Position numbers and translations under genes: made by a program | Part shown: positions 16,173 to 26,206 of the stretch, piece after piece | Position numbering within the stretch: the first letter of the stretch is position 1 | How the letters are laid out: every line of letters starts with the position of its first letter | From: an uncultured Bacilli bacterium | GTDB taxonomy: Bacteria > Bacillota_I > Bacilli_A > RF39 > UBA660 | DNA: 64,000 bases | Direction: 5' to 3' | Assembly: GCA_934148015.1 (NCBI GenBank) | Contig: CAKPCU010000003.1 | Location: 1 to 64,000 of the forward strand | The notes under the pieces: model-generated | Databases searched by the model: none | Seen by the model: only the letters and a program-made list of their open reading frames with translations | What the model was told of the DNA's origin: nothing

Positions 16173-18328
16173 TATTTATTACCTCTTATAACTGATGTAA
16201 CACCATTTATATTACTGATTATAGTAATGTATTTGAAAAGTTCATCAGTATCTTTAACTAAAATATCAATATCATATGTATAACTATCATTATTAGATAT
16301 TGTATTTACTCTTTTAACACCTATATTTAAAGATGATGTCTTACTTATTATATCAAGAAGCAAATTATCTTTTTTCTCTGTATAAATAAGCACGTTAGTT
16401 GTATATTTTCTAGTGCTATTACTATTCCAAGAAACATTTATTATTCTATCTGTTAAATTACATATATTATGGCAATTTTTTCTATGAATAGTAATACCAT
16501 TACCCTTTGATATATACCCTACTATAGAATCGCCTTTAATAGGAGTACAACATCCACCATAAGTTACTTTAATATCACTCATTCCATCTATTATAATATC
16601 GCCTTTTTTATTATCATCATTTAAATTACTTTTAATTAATTTATCTATTATAGCATTATCATCACTTTTAACATTAAGTAAAACTTTTATTACGCTTGTA
16701 GGATTTTGTTTTCCTATACCAATTTCGTAATATAAACCATCTTCATTATCTAAGTTATATTCTTCTAATGCTCTATTAATATTTTCTTCAGTCATTACTT
16801 CATTTAGTGATAATTTTTTCTTTCTAATAGTTTTAATAAGTGATTCTTTACCAAGTTCTTTTATTTCTTCTTTATCTATTTTACTAAAAAATGATTTTAT
16901 TTTATTTTTAGCTGACGAAGTAAATGCAATATTTAACCATTCTTTAGATGGACCTTTACCATTTTTATTAGTATTAATTTTTACTATGTCACCATCTTTT
17001 AGTTTATAATCAAGTGGAACTATACTATTATTAACTATAGCTCCTATCATAGAATGACCAACAGATGTATGAACTCTATATGCAAAGTCAATTGGAGTAG
17101 AACCTATAGGAAGCTCAAATACATCTCCTTTTGGAGTATATACATATATATTATTTGAAGAAAAAATCTCATTTCTAACAGTATTTACAAAATCTTCACT
17201 TGATGCTTGTTGTTCATTTAATTCAATCATACTTCTAAATGATTTTAATTTTTCTTCCATCATATTAGCTTTAACTTCACCATGTTCTTTATAAGACCAG
17301 TGAGAAGCAAAACCATATTCTGCTACTTTATCCATATCAAACGTTCTAATTTGTATTTCATAAAGTCTTCCACCAATACCAAATACCGTTGTATGAAGAG
17401 ATTGATATCCATTTTCTTTAGGACGTGCTATATAATCTTTAAATCTTCTTGGAACTGGCTTATATTTAGCATGAATAAGACCAAGTGCTAGATAACATTC
17501 AGCTTCTGTATTAACTAAATATCTAAGTGCTAATATATCATATATCTCATTAAATGATTTACCCTTATTTAACTTATTATATATACTATAAACACTTTTT
17601 GTTCTACCTTTCATTTCATGAAAAATATTATTATCAGACAATATTTTAGATACACTTTGCATCATTTCTTCTACATATTTATCAAGCTCACTTCTTTCTT
17701 CACTAAGCTTTTCTAAAATATCATTATATACATCAGGTTTATAATATTTTAAGCAAAGATCTTCTAATTCACTTTTAATATGATTAATACCTAATCTATG
17801 TGCAATTGGTACTAATATTTCAAGAGTTTCCTTAGCTTTTTCTTTTCTTTTACTCTCTGGTATAGCCCATAGTGTTCTCATATTATGAAGTCTATCAGCT
17901 ATTTTTAATATAATTATCCTAACATCACCAGATAACCCAACTATAATTTTTTTATAATATGATGCTAATTGATCATTATCCGCAGATAAAGATAGTTTAT
18001 TAATTCTAGATATTCCATCAACTAGTAAGCTTATTTCTTTTCCAAAATTTTCTTCTATATTATCTAAAGTTTTATCAGTAAAATTAATAACATCATGTAA
18101 AAGTGCTGTTACAATAGTTTGACTATCAGCAAAAATCTCAGTAAGTATTATAGCAACATTTAAAGGGTGACAGATATAATCTTCACCCGTTAATCTTTTT
18201 TGCCCCATATGAGCTTCCTTAGCATAAAGGTAGGCTTTTTTTATTAAATCAATTTCAGCATCAGTTTTAATATATGAACTAACTTTATTAATTAAATCAT
18301 CAATAGTATAAGAATTATACTTTTCCAT
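16172..18328 (-). CDS. rel: Rel-type (p)ppGpp synthetase with a degenerate hydrolase motif
   Basis: This 718-residue long RelA/SpoT homologue has HD hydrolase, synthetase, TGS, helical, Cys-containing and ACT domains. The synthetase is intact: KGRTKSVYSIYNKL, the RxKD motif (RRFKDYIARPKENGYQSLH) typical of bifunctional Rel, and YEIQIRT. The TGS domain contains VYTPKGDVFELP, and GGCCTPIKGD marks the conserved cysteines. In the hydrolase domain His54, His78, Asp79 and IKIADRLHNMRTL are present. The usual HDxxED motif reads HDVINF, so the catalytic Glu and Asp are Asn82 and Phe83. The protein may make but not efficiently degrade ppGpp. Confidence 0.92.
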   Translation of the reverse strand: MEKYNSYTIDDLINKVSSYIKTDAEIDLIKKAYLYAKEAHMGQKRLTGEDYICHPLNVAIILTEIFADSQTIVTALLHDVINFTDKTLDNIEENFGKEISLLVDGISRINKLSLSADNDQLASYYKKIIVGLSGDVRIIILKIADRLHNMRTLWAIPESKRKEKAKETLEILVPIAHRLGINHIKSELEDLCLKYYKPDVYNDILEKLSEERSELDKYVEEMMQSVSKILSDNNIFHEMKGRTKSVYSIYNKLNKGKSFNEIYDILALRYLVNTEAECYLALGLIHAKYKPVPRRFKDYIARPKENGYQSLHTTVFGIGGRLYEIQIRTFDMDKVAEYGFASHWSYKEHGEVKANMMEEKLKSFRSMIELNEQQASSEDFVNTVRNEIFSSNNIYVYTPKGDVFELPIGSTPIDFAYRVHTSVGHSMIGAIVNNSIVPLDYKLKDGDIVKINTNKNGKGPSKEWLNIAFTSSAKNKIKSFFSKIDKEEIKELGKESLIKTIRKKKLSLNEVMTEENINRALEEYNLDNEDGLYYEIGIGKQNPTSVIKVLLNVKSDDNAIIDKLIKSNLNDDNKKGDIIIDGMSDIKVTYGGCCTPIKGDSIVGYISKGNGITIHRKNCHNICNLTDRIINVSWNSNSTRKYTTNVLIYTEKKDNLLLDIISKTSSLNIGVKRVNTISNNDSYTYDIDILVKDTDELFKYITIISNINGVTSVIRGNK

Positions 18329-18346
18329 TAACTATCACCCTTATAA

Positions 18347-20524
18347 TTATTTTTTATTATTCTTTTTTAAATTCCTATTTTCCATTAAGTACCATACTTG
18401 ACCTGCAAGAAGCATAGATGAATAGCAACCTGCAAAAAGTCCAAATATAAGTGCTAAATTAAATGTAAGAATGCCTTTAGAACCTAAAACAATTAAACAA
18501 ATTACTGGTATAAGTGTAGTAATTGTTGTGTTTAGTGATCTATAAAATGTCTCTGATACACTTAAATTTACTATTTCTTTTAACTTATCACTAGTTAATT
18601 TACCATGTTTATTATTCTTTAAGTTTTCTCTTATTCTATCAAATACAACTATAGTATTATTAATAGAGTAACCAACAATAGTTAATATTGCTGCAATAAA
18701 TATTACATTAACTTCTATTTTAAATACTGAAAATAATATCATTACAAATAATACATCATGAGCAAGTGCTAAAATAGATGATAAGGCAAAACTAAACTTA
18801 AATCTAATTGAAATATATATTATGATAGCAATAATAGCTATAATTACTGAGTATATAGCATTCTTAACTAATTCTTGTTTTACTACGTTAGTAATAACAT
18901 TTATTTCACTAGTAGCATTATATTTATCTTTAAAATACTTATTTACTCTATTGATATCTTTTTCTTTTAATTCATTATCTAATTTAACATATACTTCATC
19001 ATTTTCTTGTTTTTCAGCTGAAATAACTTTATAACCTAAAGACTTCATATCTTTTTTAACTTCTTCTATCTTCATATTATCAGCTTTTAAAGTAACATCA
19101 GAACCAGCTCTAAAATCAATACCTAAATTAAATCCACGTGTGCATAAGAAAATAGTTCCTATTACTAGATAAATAATTGTTACAGTAAAACATTTTTTAA
19201 GTATTTTAATAGCATCTATATTAAGTTTTTTCGTAGTTTTTTCGGTATCTTTATTATAACCTACAAATGCTTTTGTCTTATTTTCAAAATATTTTGTCTT
19301 AACAAAACGATATAATGCAAATTTATTAATAAGTACCATGATAAACATAGTTGCAAAAATAGTTATCATAAGCATTGTTGCAAAGCCCTTAACAGAGCTT
19401 TCACCAAACTTGTATAAAACTAATGCAACAATAAGTGTAGTAACGTTTGCATCAAATATACTACTCCAAGACTGTTTATTACCTAAAACGTAAGCGTTAG
19501 ATAAACTAGCATTATTATTTAACTCTTCTTTTATACGTTCAGCTGTTATAACACATGAATCAACAGCCATACCAATACCTAAAACTAAAGCAGCTATTCC
19601 AGGTAATGTTAAAACTCCACCAATAAGCCAGAAAATACCCATTACTAATAACATGTATAGTATTAAATTAATTCCTGATATAAATCCATAGAATCTATAT
19701 AATACAGTCATAAATAATATAACAAGTATCATACCAATTAAACCAGCTATAAACGTCTTAAACAAAACATTAGATCCATATGATGCATTAACATTTTGAC
19801 TAGATATTTCTGTTAATTTTGTAGAAATAGAACCTGCATTAATATTTTCAGCAAGTCTTTTAGCTTCTTCAGTTGTAAAATTACCAGTAATAATTACATC
19901 AGAAGAAAAGCCTTGTGATACAGTTGCAGCTGACAAACATACACTATCTTCATTACCACAAGTATCTTTATCCTTAGAATATGAATTAACTCCTGTCTCA
20001 AAGTTATACCAGATAACCATGATGTTTTCACCATCTGACTTACTACTAACATTTGTTGTAACATTTAAGAATTTTTCTTTATCACTTATTTGAAGAGATA
20101 TTGCAGGATTACCACTTTCATCATAAGAAGATTTAGCAGACTTAATAACACTAGAGTCCATAAGCAGCTTATCATTAGTATCTCTAAATGATATATTAGC
20201 AACATTAGATAAAGCCTTTCTTGCTCCTTCTAAATCTGTTACACCAGCTAATTTTACTCTTATTCTGTCACTACCTTCCATTGTTATTTCAGGCTCTGTA
20301 ACACCTAAAGAGTCAACGTTTTTCTTAATTACGGTGTACGTACTATCTAAGTCCCCATCTTTTAACTTTTTACCATCACTTCTTTTAACTTGGTATAAAA
20401 CTTCAAATCCACCCTTTAAGTCAAGACCAAATTTCATGTCTTTAAATAAAGGGATATAAACCAAGCTAAATAAAATGATTACCATTAAAAATATAATTAT
20501 TCTTTTTGTAAAAATCTTTTTCAT
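18347..20524 (-). CDS. secDF: Protein translocase subunit SecDF (fusion)
   Basis: This SecD-SecF fusion of about 725 residues assists Sec-dependent export using the proton gradient. The SecD half begins with a transmembrane helix, has FGLDLKGGFEVLYQV and the large P1 domain, and then helices with VLGIGMAVDSCVITAERIKEEL. The SecF half has FNLGIDFRAGSDVTL and IVGYSINNTIVVFDRIREN. Twelve transmembrane segments are expected. ATG at 20524 follows GGATGGAG. An open extension to 20596 is not supported by a ribosome site. It sits 19 bases upstream of rel. Confidence 0.92.
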   Translation of the reverse strand: MKKIFTKRIIIFLMVIILFSLVYIPLFKDMKFGLDLKGGFEVLYQVKRSDGKKLKDGDLDSTYTVIKKNVDSLGVTEPEITMEGSDRIRVKLAGVTDLEGARKALSNVANISFRDTNDKLLMDSSVIKSAKSSYDESGNPAISLQISDKEKFLNVTTNVSSKSDGENIMVIWYNFETGVNSYSKDKDTCGNEDSVCLSAATVSQGFSSDVIITGNFTTEEAKRLAENINAGSISTKLTEISSQNVNASYGSNVLFKTFIAGLIGMILVILFMTVLYRFYGFISGINLILYMLLVMGIFWLIGGVLTLPGIAALVLGIGMAVDSCVITAERIKEELNNNASLSNAYVLGNKQSWSSIFDANVTTLIVALVLYKFGESSVKGFATMLMITIFATMFIMVLINKFALYRFVKTKYFENKTKAFVGYNKDTEKTTKKLNIDAIKILKKCFTVTIIYLVIGTIFLCTRGFNLGIDFRAGSDVTLKADNMKIEEVKKDMKSLGYKVISAEKQENDEVYVKLDNELKEKDINRVNKYFKDKYNATSEINVITNVVKQELVKNAIYSVIIAIIAIIIYISIRFKFSFALSSILALAHDVLFVMILFSVFKIEVNVIFIAAILTIVGYSINNTIVVFDRIRENLKNNKHGKLTSDKLKEIVNLSVSETFYRSLNTTITTLIPVICLIVLGSKGILTFNLALIFGLFAGCYSSMLLAGQVWYLMENRNLKKNNKK

Positions 20525-20672
20525 AACTTTACTCCATCCTTCTTTATAATTTATATAATTGTAAATACCATTACAACAATACTTATTATATAACATATAG
20601 GTATTAAAATCAAAGAAAAAAGAAAAAATATATTAAAATTCATTTAAGTTTAATAAATTAATATAATTAAGT

Positions 20673-21983
20673 ATGAACAAATTAAAAAATAACTTACTTA
20701 TTAAAAATATATTTATATTATTAGTATCTGGTGTATTAACAAAAATTTTTGGTATGATAAGTAAAATTCTTTATACTAGAATAGCTGGTATAAAAATAAT
20801 TTCTTTATATACTCTAATTGTACCTACTCTAATGTTAATAATTAGTATAACACAGTTTAGTTTTCCAATATCAATTAGTAAACTTAGTGCTGAGGGAAAA
20901 TATAAGGATAAAAAATTACTTAGTAACGCTTATTTTATAGGTATAATTATAAATATAATATCTTTTATAACCATTATATTACTATCAAAAACAGTTGCTA
21001 ATCTTCTTCATAATAAAAGTCTATATATACCTATTTTATCTATTTCATTTATTATTTTCTTTACAAGTGCATCTAGTATTCAAAGGGGTTTTTTACATGG
21101 AAAAGAAGATATGCTGCCAACAGCAGCCTCTAATGTTATAGAAGAAATAGTTAAGATATTACTAATAATTATAGTATTTCCAATAGTAGTTTTAAAAGGA
21201 AGCATAATATCAGTTACATTTTTAATACTATTTAATATAATAATTGAATTAGTTAGTATAAGTATTATGTCTAATGTAATAGAAAAAAAATATTTAAAAC
21301 ATGATAAATCTAAATATAGTATAGATAAAACTATTATAAAAGATATACTTAAGATATCAGTACCTACCACAATGACTAGATTAATATCTGGTATAGGCTT
21401 TTTCTTAGAACCAATAATACTTACAAATATACTATTAAAAACAGGTTATAATTTAAATTATATTACTTTAGAATATGGAATAATTAATTCATATGTTATT
21501 CCTCTATTATCACTTCCGACCTTTTTCTCTAGTATTATAGCATCTGCACTACTACCTAATTTAACTAAAATATATAAAGATAAAAAAATAAATAATTTTA
21601 ATAATAAGTTATTTAAATTAATGAGTCTTTCACTAGTTATTGGACTTATTTGTTTAATTTTTATTTTAGCTTTTCCAAAACAAATTTTAAATATTATATA
21701 TAGCGTAAATTTAGGAATTAATTATATATATTTAATAGGGCCATTTTTCTTAATTATATATATGCAACCTGCTTTAGCTGCTGCTATGCAAGCTATGGAT
21801 AAAACAGATAAATTATTTAAAATATCGGTTATTTCAATAATAATAAAGTATGTAGTATTAACAATAACAGGACTTTTAGGTTTTGGAATAAATTGCCTTA
21901 TATTTTCTATGATAACAGGAATTATAATAACAACATTACTAGTTCTTATAACTGTATTAAAAGAAATAAATAAAAAGACCTAA
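20673..21983 (+). CDS. MOP-superfamily lipid flippase, SpoVB-like
   Basis: This 436-residue integral membrane protein has about 12-14 helices. The start, KNIFILLVSGVLTKIFGMIS, then SKLSAEGKYKDKK and SSIQRGFLHGKEDMLPTAAS are typical of the SpoVB/YtgP group of the polysaccharide flippase family. These proteins are thought to flip lipid-linked peptidoglycan or polysaccharide precursors, and SpoVB acts in spore cortex formation. ATG at 20673 is preceded only by A/T-rich sequence with a weak ribosome site. It is transcribed alone and away from secDF, which is divergent. Confidence 0.8.
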   Translation: MNKLKNNLLIKNIFILLVSGVLTKIFGMISKILYTRIAGIKIISLYTLIVPTLMLIISITQFSFPISISKLSAEGKYKDKKLLSNAYFIGIIINIISFITIILLSKTVANLLHNKSLYIPILSISFIIFFTSASSIQRGFLHGKEDMLPTAASNVIEEIVKILLIIIVFPIVVLKGSIISVTFLILFNIIIELVSISIMSNVIEKKYLKHDKSKYSIDKTIIKDILKISVPTTMTRLISGIGFFLEPIILTNILLKTGYNLNYITLEYGIINSYVIPLLSLPTFFSSIIASALLPNLTKIYKDKKINNFNNKLFKLMSLSLVIGLICLIFILAFPKQILNIIYSVNLGINYIYLIGPFFLIIYMQPALAAAMQAMDKTDKLFKISVISIIIKYVVLTITGLLGFGINCLIFSMITGIIITTLLVLITVLKEINKKT

Positions 21984-21996
21984 GTGGTCTTTATAT
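21974..21996 (+). terminator. Terminator of the SpoVB-like gene
   Basis: AAAGACC (21974-21980) pairs with GGTCTTT (21986-21992) across TAAGT. It overlaps the stop codon. The T-run is short and the symmetric stem could also serve the converging minus-strand genes. Confidence 0.6.
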
Positions 21997-22206
21997 CTAA
22001 AACGTAGGTTTTATTAAAAATGTAACTAAATTACATAAAATTAACATTATATATGGCATTAAAGTAAATGTATCAGTTTTAATTTGAAATATTAATAATC
22101 CAACAATAATTAAGTCAAATATAATCATTACAATTCTTAAACTCTTAAGCTTCTTTTTTCTTAAAGCTAGTTCTTCATCAGTTATTACTTTCACTTGTTT
22201 TTTCAT
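21997..22206 (-). CDS. Small membrane protein with two predicted helices
   Basis: This protein of about 69 residues has a charged N-terminus (VITDEELALRKKKLKSLRI) followed by two hydrophobic helices joined by a short turn with KTDTF. ATG at 22206 is eight bases after AGGTG; another in-frame ATG at 22218 is possible. It overlaps the end of the preceding membrane-protein gene by about 30 bases, implying translational coupling. I do not recognise the family. Confidence 0.5.
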   Translation of the reverse strand: MKKQVKVITDEELALRKKKLKSLRIVMIIFDLIIVGLLIFQIKTDTFTLMPYIMLILCNLVTFLIKPTF

Positions 22207-22999
22207 TATATTCTGCACCTACACTAGTTAATTTACAACTAAATCCTTTCTTTTCGTAAGCATCTTTTAATATTAAATAAGTATCACCAGCACTTGGTTT
22301 TACAAAATAATTCATTTTTCCATCTTCAATTGTAATTGCATTAAAATCAACTATATCATAAAAAACTTTATCATTAAAATTAAAACCTTTTTCAGTTTTT
22401 TCAAAAGTAACGTTATTACCAACAACAGCTGCATTATTGATAAAATATGACTCATATTCACTTTGAAGCTTTGCACTTTCTTCACTAATACTTTCTAAAT
22501 TAGACATTAAAACGTAGTTAAACTCACTTTTATTTATAACACTATCTACATAATTAGCAGTATAAGTAACAGTTTGAGACTCTGAATCACTTTTTGCATT
22601 AAATTCACATATTAAAGTACCATTTTCTTCTAATTTTTTAGTTGTGGTAATAGTAGTTGTTGTACTTTGCGTTTTATCTTCTTTTTTCTTATTAAATATA
22701 TTAAGATCAAAATTGCTATTTACATAATATAGTACTAATAATATTATTGTAACAAGTATAATAATAATTAAAATTTTATTACTCTTTTTATTTAACTCTA
22801 GGATTTCATCTTTACTAACAGGATCAATAATAACAGTATTATTAATTGCACCGTCATATAATTCATCTAAATTTATTTCGCGAGTAATATTATCTTCTTC
22901 TTTTTTTACGTTTTCATCTTTAATTTCTTCTTCTTTTATAGAATCTGTTTTTTCTAACTCTTCTTTTTCATTTATTTTGTCTTCATTTTTTTCTTCCAC
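22178..22999 (-). CDS. Single-pass membrane protein, acidic inside and Cys pair outside
   Basis: The first 75 of these 273 residues are rich in Glu, Asp and Lys and should be cytoplasmic. A transmembrane helix lies near residues 74-95 (KILIIIILVTIILLVLYYV), followed by a Thr linker and an extracytoplasmic domain with two cysteines, one near its beginning (TLICEF) and one near its end (KKGFSCKL). The GTG start at 22999 follows GGGAGGTAATACTA. The architecture and the closing segment (YLILKDAYEKKGFSCK) recur in the gene at 26207-27037 (YKKLKNILEKQGYTCK), so the two are likely paralogues. The Cys pair may form a disulfide. The function is unknown. Confidence 0.6.
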   Translation of the reverse strand: MEEKNEDKINEKEELEKTDSIKEEEIKDENVKKEEDNITREINLDELYDGAINNTVIIDPVSKDEILELNKKSNKILIIIILVTIILLVLYYVNSNFDLNIFNKKKEDKTQSTTTTITTTKKLEENGTLICEFNAKSDSESQTVTYTANYVDSVINKSEFNYVLMSNLESISEESAKLQSEYESYFINNAAVVGNNVTFEKTEKGFNFNDKVFYDIVDFNAITIEDGKMNYFVKPSAGDTYLILKDAYEKKGFSCKLTSVGAEYNEKTSESNN

Positions 23000-23033
23000 T
23001 AGTATTACCTCCCTTTCTATGATAACATATATT

Positions 23034-23882
23034 TTATTTTTTAAATATCTTTTCTCCTATTTTTTCATTACATTTGACACTTACTTCATAACCTTTTAGA
23101 GAATTATTTATAATATCATCATCAAGTTTTATAACATTTTCTTTAACTAGTAATATAACAGTGGACCCTCCAAATTTAAAATAACCTTTTTCATCGCCCT
23201 TTTTAAATTTTTTTATTTTTTTATTGACAATACGTCCAACTAGTAAAGCTCCAACTTCTATATATACAATATCATCAAAATTATCAGTTTTAATTAAAGT
23301 GCATTCTCTAGTATTTTCATGAAAAACTTTATACTTATCATAAACAATAGGATTAACAGTATGAAATTTGCCTTTAATACTATACTTTTTTATAACACTA
23401 CCACTATCAATAAAATGATATCTATGATAATTACTAGGTGTAAGTCTAAATACTAATGCATAACCATTTTTATAATCACTAGCTAACTTATTATCTTTTA
23501 AAAGTTCTTTTATACTATACTTACTTTTTTTAATATTAATAAGTAGATCATCATCTATTTTATAGCAAGTAAGATAAGAGTCAGCACATGATGTAAATGT
23601 ATTCTCATCTTTAATAATAGGTCTTTTTGATGGTATTACCCTTCTTGTAAAAAAATCATTAAAAGATATATATTTTTTATCATAGTATTCACTCATATCA
23701 ATGTTATTTTTCTTAATGAAATGATTAATATAAAGACATGATATTCTTCTATCCATTAAAAATCCCATTATATTACTTACATATTTATTATTAACTAATA
23801 TCTTAAGTATTAGTCTACCAGCAGCTGTTTTATACAAAAATGATAATCCAAAGCCAGGATTATCTTTAATGCAATTTCTCAA
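23034..23882 (-). CDS. psd: Phosphatidylserine decarboxylase proenzyme
   Basis: This 282-residue enzyme converts phosphatidylserine to phosphatidylethanolamine at the membrane. The self-cleavage site that makes the pyruvoyl group is in YFKFGGSTVILL (Gly-Ser-Thr). RLTPSNYHRYHFIDSGSV and HENTRECTLI, with its conserved histidine, are also typical. The TTG start at 23882 lies one base after the pssA stop with no clear ribosome site of its own, so translation is probably coupled to pssA. The pair gives a complete serine-to-PE branch. Confidence 0.93.
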   Translation of the reverse strand: MRNCIKDNPGFGLSFLYKTAAGRLILKILVNNKYVSNIMGFLMDRRISCLYINHFIKKNNIDMSEYYDKKYISFNDFFTRRVIPSKRPIIKDENTFTSCADSYLTCYKIDDDLLINIKKSKYSIKELLKDNKLASDYKNGYALVFRLTPSNYHRYHFIDSGSVIKKYSIKGKFHTVNPIVYDKYKVFHENTRECTLIKTDNFDDIVYIEVGALLVGRIVNKKIKKFKKGDEKGYFKFGGSTVILLVKENVIKLDDDIINNSLKGYEVSVKCNEKIGEKIFKK

Positions 23883-23883
23883 A

Positions 23884-24522
23884 CTATCTAATTGATGCAG
23901 AAATAATTGCTATTTCTATCGCTGCTAAGATAGAACATATAACAAACCATATTCCTGTAGGTTTTTTAATTTTTATATTTAAAACAAATAAAATTGCTGT
24001 AACTAACATAATTAAAGGATAGGCTTTATTAAATATGTTAGGTCCTAAAAAAATATGTAAATTATAAGTAAATGGAAGTATTATTGCAATACTGGTAACT
24101 GGAAGTCCATAGTAATAGTTTTTATCTTCCAAAGATTTATTAAATATTTTTTTACTTTCTTTTTCTTCTGCTAAAACATTAAAATATGCTAATCTAATTA
24201 CTGCTGTAAGTGCATATATAACGTATGTAATTTTACAAAATATACCATTAAATCCCATACATATTCCAATAACAACAGGAAATGCACCGTAACAAATACA
24301 GTCTGCTAAAGAATCTATTTGAATTCCAAATTTTTTCTCACGCTCACTTCTTTTGCAAGCTCTTGCAACTGTTCCATCAAACATATCACATATACCAGAT
24401 ATTATAAGACACATAATTGCAACTGGTATATGATTAAAAAAAGCAAACATCATCCCAATTACTGATGATGCAACTCCTATATATGTAAGTAAAACTGATA
24501 TTCCGTAATAACCTATAAACAT
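23884..24522 (-). CDS. pssA: CDP-diacylglycerol-serine O-phosphatidyltransferase
   Basis: This 212-residue membrane enzyme makes phosphatidylserine from CDP-diacylglycerol and serine. The CDP-alcohol phosphotransferase motif is complete: DGTVARACKRSEREKKFG followed by IQIDSLADC. About six to seven hydrophobic helices follow the Gram-positive PssA pattern. ATG follows AGGAGTACAAGTT. It is the first gene of the pssA-psd pair. Confidence 0.92.
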   Translation of the reverse strand: MFIGYYGISVLLTYIGVASSVIGMMFAFFNHIPVAIMCLIISGICDMFDGTVARACKRSEREKKFGIQIDSLADCICYGAFPVVIGICMGFNGIFCKITYVIYALTAVIRLAYFNVLAEEKESKKIFNKSLEDKNYYYGLPVTSIAIILPFTYNLHIFLGPNIFNKAYPLIMLVTAILFVLNIKIKKPTGIWFVICSILAAIEIAIISASIR

Positions 24523-24584
24523 AACTTGTACTCCTTAATCATAGTATAGTAAGATTATATCATATTTAAAAAAATATATAAAGA

Positions 24585-24612
24585 AAAAAGAAGAATTAAT
24601 TTTCTTCTTTTG
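24585..24612 (-). terminator. Terminator of lysS
   Basis: On the minus strand AAAAGAAGAA pairs with TTCTTCTTTT across a short A/T loop, followed by further Ts. The stem overlaps the last codons of lysS. Confidence 0.6.
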
Positions 24613-26107
24613 CACTTGTATTATCATTTTCTGGCTTCATTAATGGGAATAATAGTATGTCCCTAATAGAATCTTGTTCTAAGAATAACATACATAATCT
24701 ATCTATTCCATAACCAATACCACCAGCTGGAGGCATACCATACTCTAAAGCTTCTATGAAATCCATATCAATATCATTAGCTTCATCATTTCCTAAATCT
24801 CTTTCTTTTAATTGTTCTTCAAATCTTTCTAACTGATCAATTGGATCATTAAGCTCAGTATATGCATTAGCAAACTCTTTACCAGCTATAAATAATTCAA
24901 ATCTATCAACAAATCTTGGATCATCAGGATTCTTCTTAGTAAGAGGAGAAATTTCTATTGGATGACCATATAAGAACGTAGGTTGAATAAGAGTTTCTTC
25001 TACGTATTTTTCAAAGAATAAATTAATTATATGTCCAACACTTCTTTCGTGTTCTTGAACTTCTATGTTATGTTCTTCGGCTAACTTTAAAGCTTCCTCA
25101 ACAGTCATTTCTTTTTTAAAATCTATGCCTGTTTGTTCTTTAATAGCATCAGTCATACTAACTCTTTTCCATGGACCCTCTAAATTAATTTCATAACCAC
25201 TAAAATTATAAGTCATTTTATTAAATACTTTTTTAGCAATTGTTTGATACATTTTTTCAGTTAAGTCCATCATACCTTCTAAGTTGCTATATGCTAAATA
25301 AGCTTCCATTAAGGTAAACTCTGGATTATGCTTTAAATCCATACCCTCATTTCTAAATACTCTTCCAATTTCATAAACAGCTTCCATACCGCCTACTAAT
25401 AACCTCTTAAGAGGTAATTCAAGAGCTATACGTAAATACATATCTAAATCTTGAGTATTATGATGAGTTATAAAAGGACGAGCTGAAGCACCAGTTAATA
25501 GTGATGTAAGAATTGGAGTTTCTACTTCAGTAAATCCTTCACCATCCATAAAGTCTCTTATGCATTTAATAATTTTAGGTCTTAAAAAAGCTATATTCTT
25601 AGAATCTTCATTCATAATTAAATCAACATAACGTCTTCTATATCTTTCTTCTTTATCAGTTAAACCATGAAATTTTTCTGGTAATGGTTTTAAAGCTTTA
25701 ACAAGATGAGTATACTCTAAACATTTAACGGTAACTTCACCAGTTTTAGTTTTCATAACTTTACCACGTACACCTACTATATCACCTAAATCAGCTGTTT
25801 TAAATAAGTTATAAGTATCTTCTCCAACATCATTAATTGAAATGTATACTTGCATAGGTCCAGTCTTATCTTTTATACTGAAAAATGATGCTTTACCCAT
25901 CTTTCTAATAAACATAATTCTTCCTGCAATAGTTACTTCGTCATTAATGTTTTCAAATTCATCATGATCTACATCTTTATATTTTTCTTTTATTTCATTA
26001 TTAAAGGCTGTTCTTTTAAAAACATGCCCAAAAGGATCCATTCCAAGTTCTCTTATATTTTGTGCTTTTTGTCTTCTAACTAGTTCTTGTTCAGTTAATT
26101 TTCTCAT
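24596..26107 (-). CDS. lysS: Lysyl-tRNA synthetase, class II
   Basis: This 503-residue enzyme has the N-terminal OB-fold anticodon domain (VTIAGRIMFIRKMGKASF), motif 1 (FLRPKIIKCIRDFMD), motif 2 (YEIGRVFRNEGMDLKHNPEF) and motif 3 (GIGYGIDRLCMLF). The length and all signature residues match bacterial LysS. ATG follows AAGGAAGTGAAGAC. No T-box is visible upstream. It is transcribed alone, with terminators on both sides. Confidence 0.95.
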   Translation of the reverse strand: MRKLTEQELVRRQKAQNIRELGMDPFGHVFKRTAFNNEIKEKYKDVDHDEFENINDEVTIAGRIMFIRKMGKASFFSIKDKTGPMQVYISINDVGEDTYNLFKTADLGDIVGVRGKVMKTKTGEVTVKCLEYTHLVKALKPLPEKFHGLTDKEERYRRRYVDLIMNEDSKNIAFLRPKIIKCIRDFMDGEGFTEVETPILTSLLTGASARPFITHHNTQDLDMYLRIALELPLKRLLVGGMEAVYEIGRVFRNEGMDLKHNPEFTLMEAYLAYSNLEGMMDLTEKMYQTIAKKVFNKMTYNFSGYEINLEGPWKRVSMTDAIKEQTGIDFKKEMTVEEALKLAEEHNIEVQEHERSVGHIINLFFEKYVEETLIQPTFLYGHPIEISPLTKKNPDDPRFVDRFELFIAGKEFANAYTELNDPIDQLERFEEQLKERDLGNDEANDIDMDFIEALEYGMPPAGGIGYGIDRLCMLFLEQDSIRDILLFPLMKPENDNTSAKEEN

Positions 26108-26182
26108 GTCTTCACTTCCTTGTAAGCAATTATAACATAATTTTTAATAATTAACAATTAAACTTAAAACTTTTGCCAAAAA

Positions 26183-26206
26183 AAAATCAGATCACATTCT
26201 GATTTA
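26183..26206 (-). terminator. Terminator of the gene at 26207-27037
   Basis: On the minus strand AAATCAGA pairs with TCTGATTT across ATGTGA, then a run of nine or more Ts follows. Confidence 0.8.
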
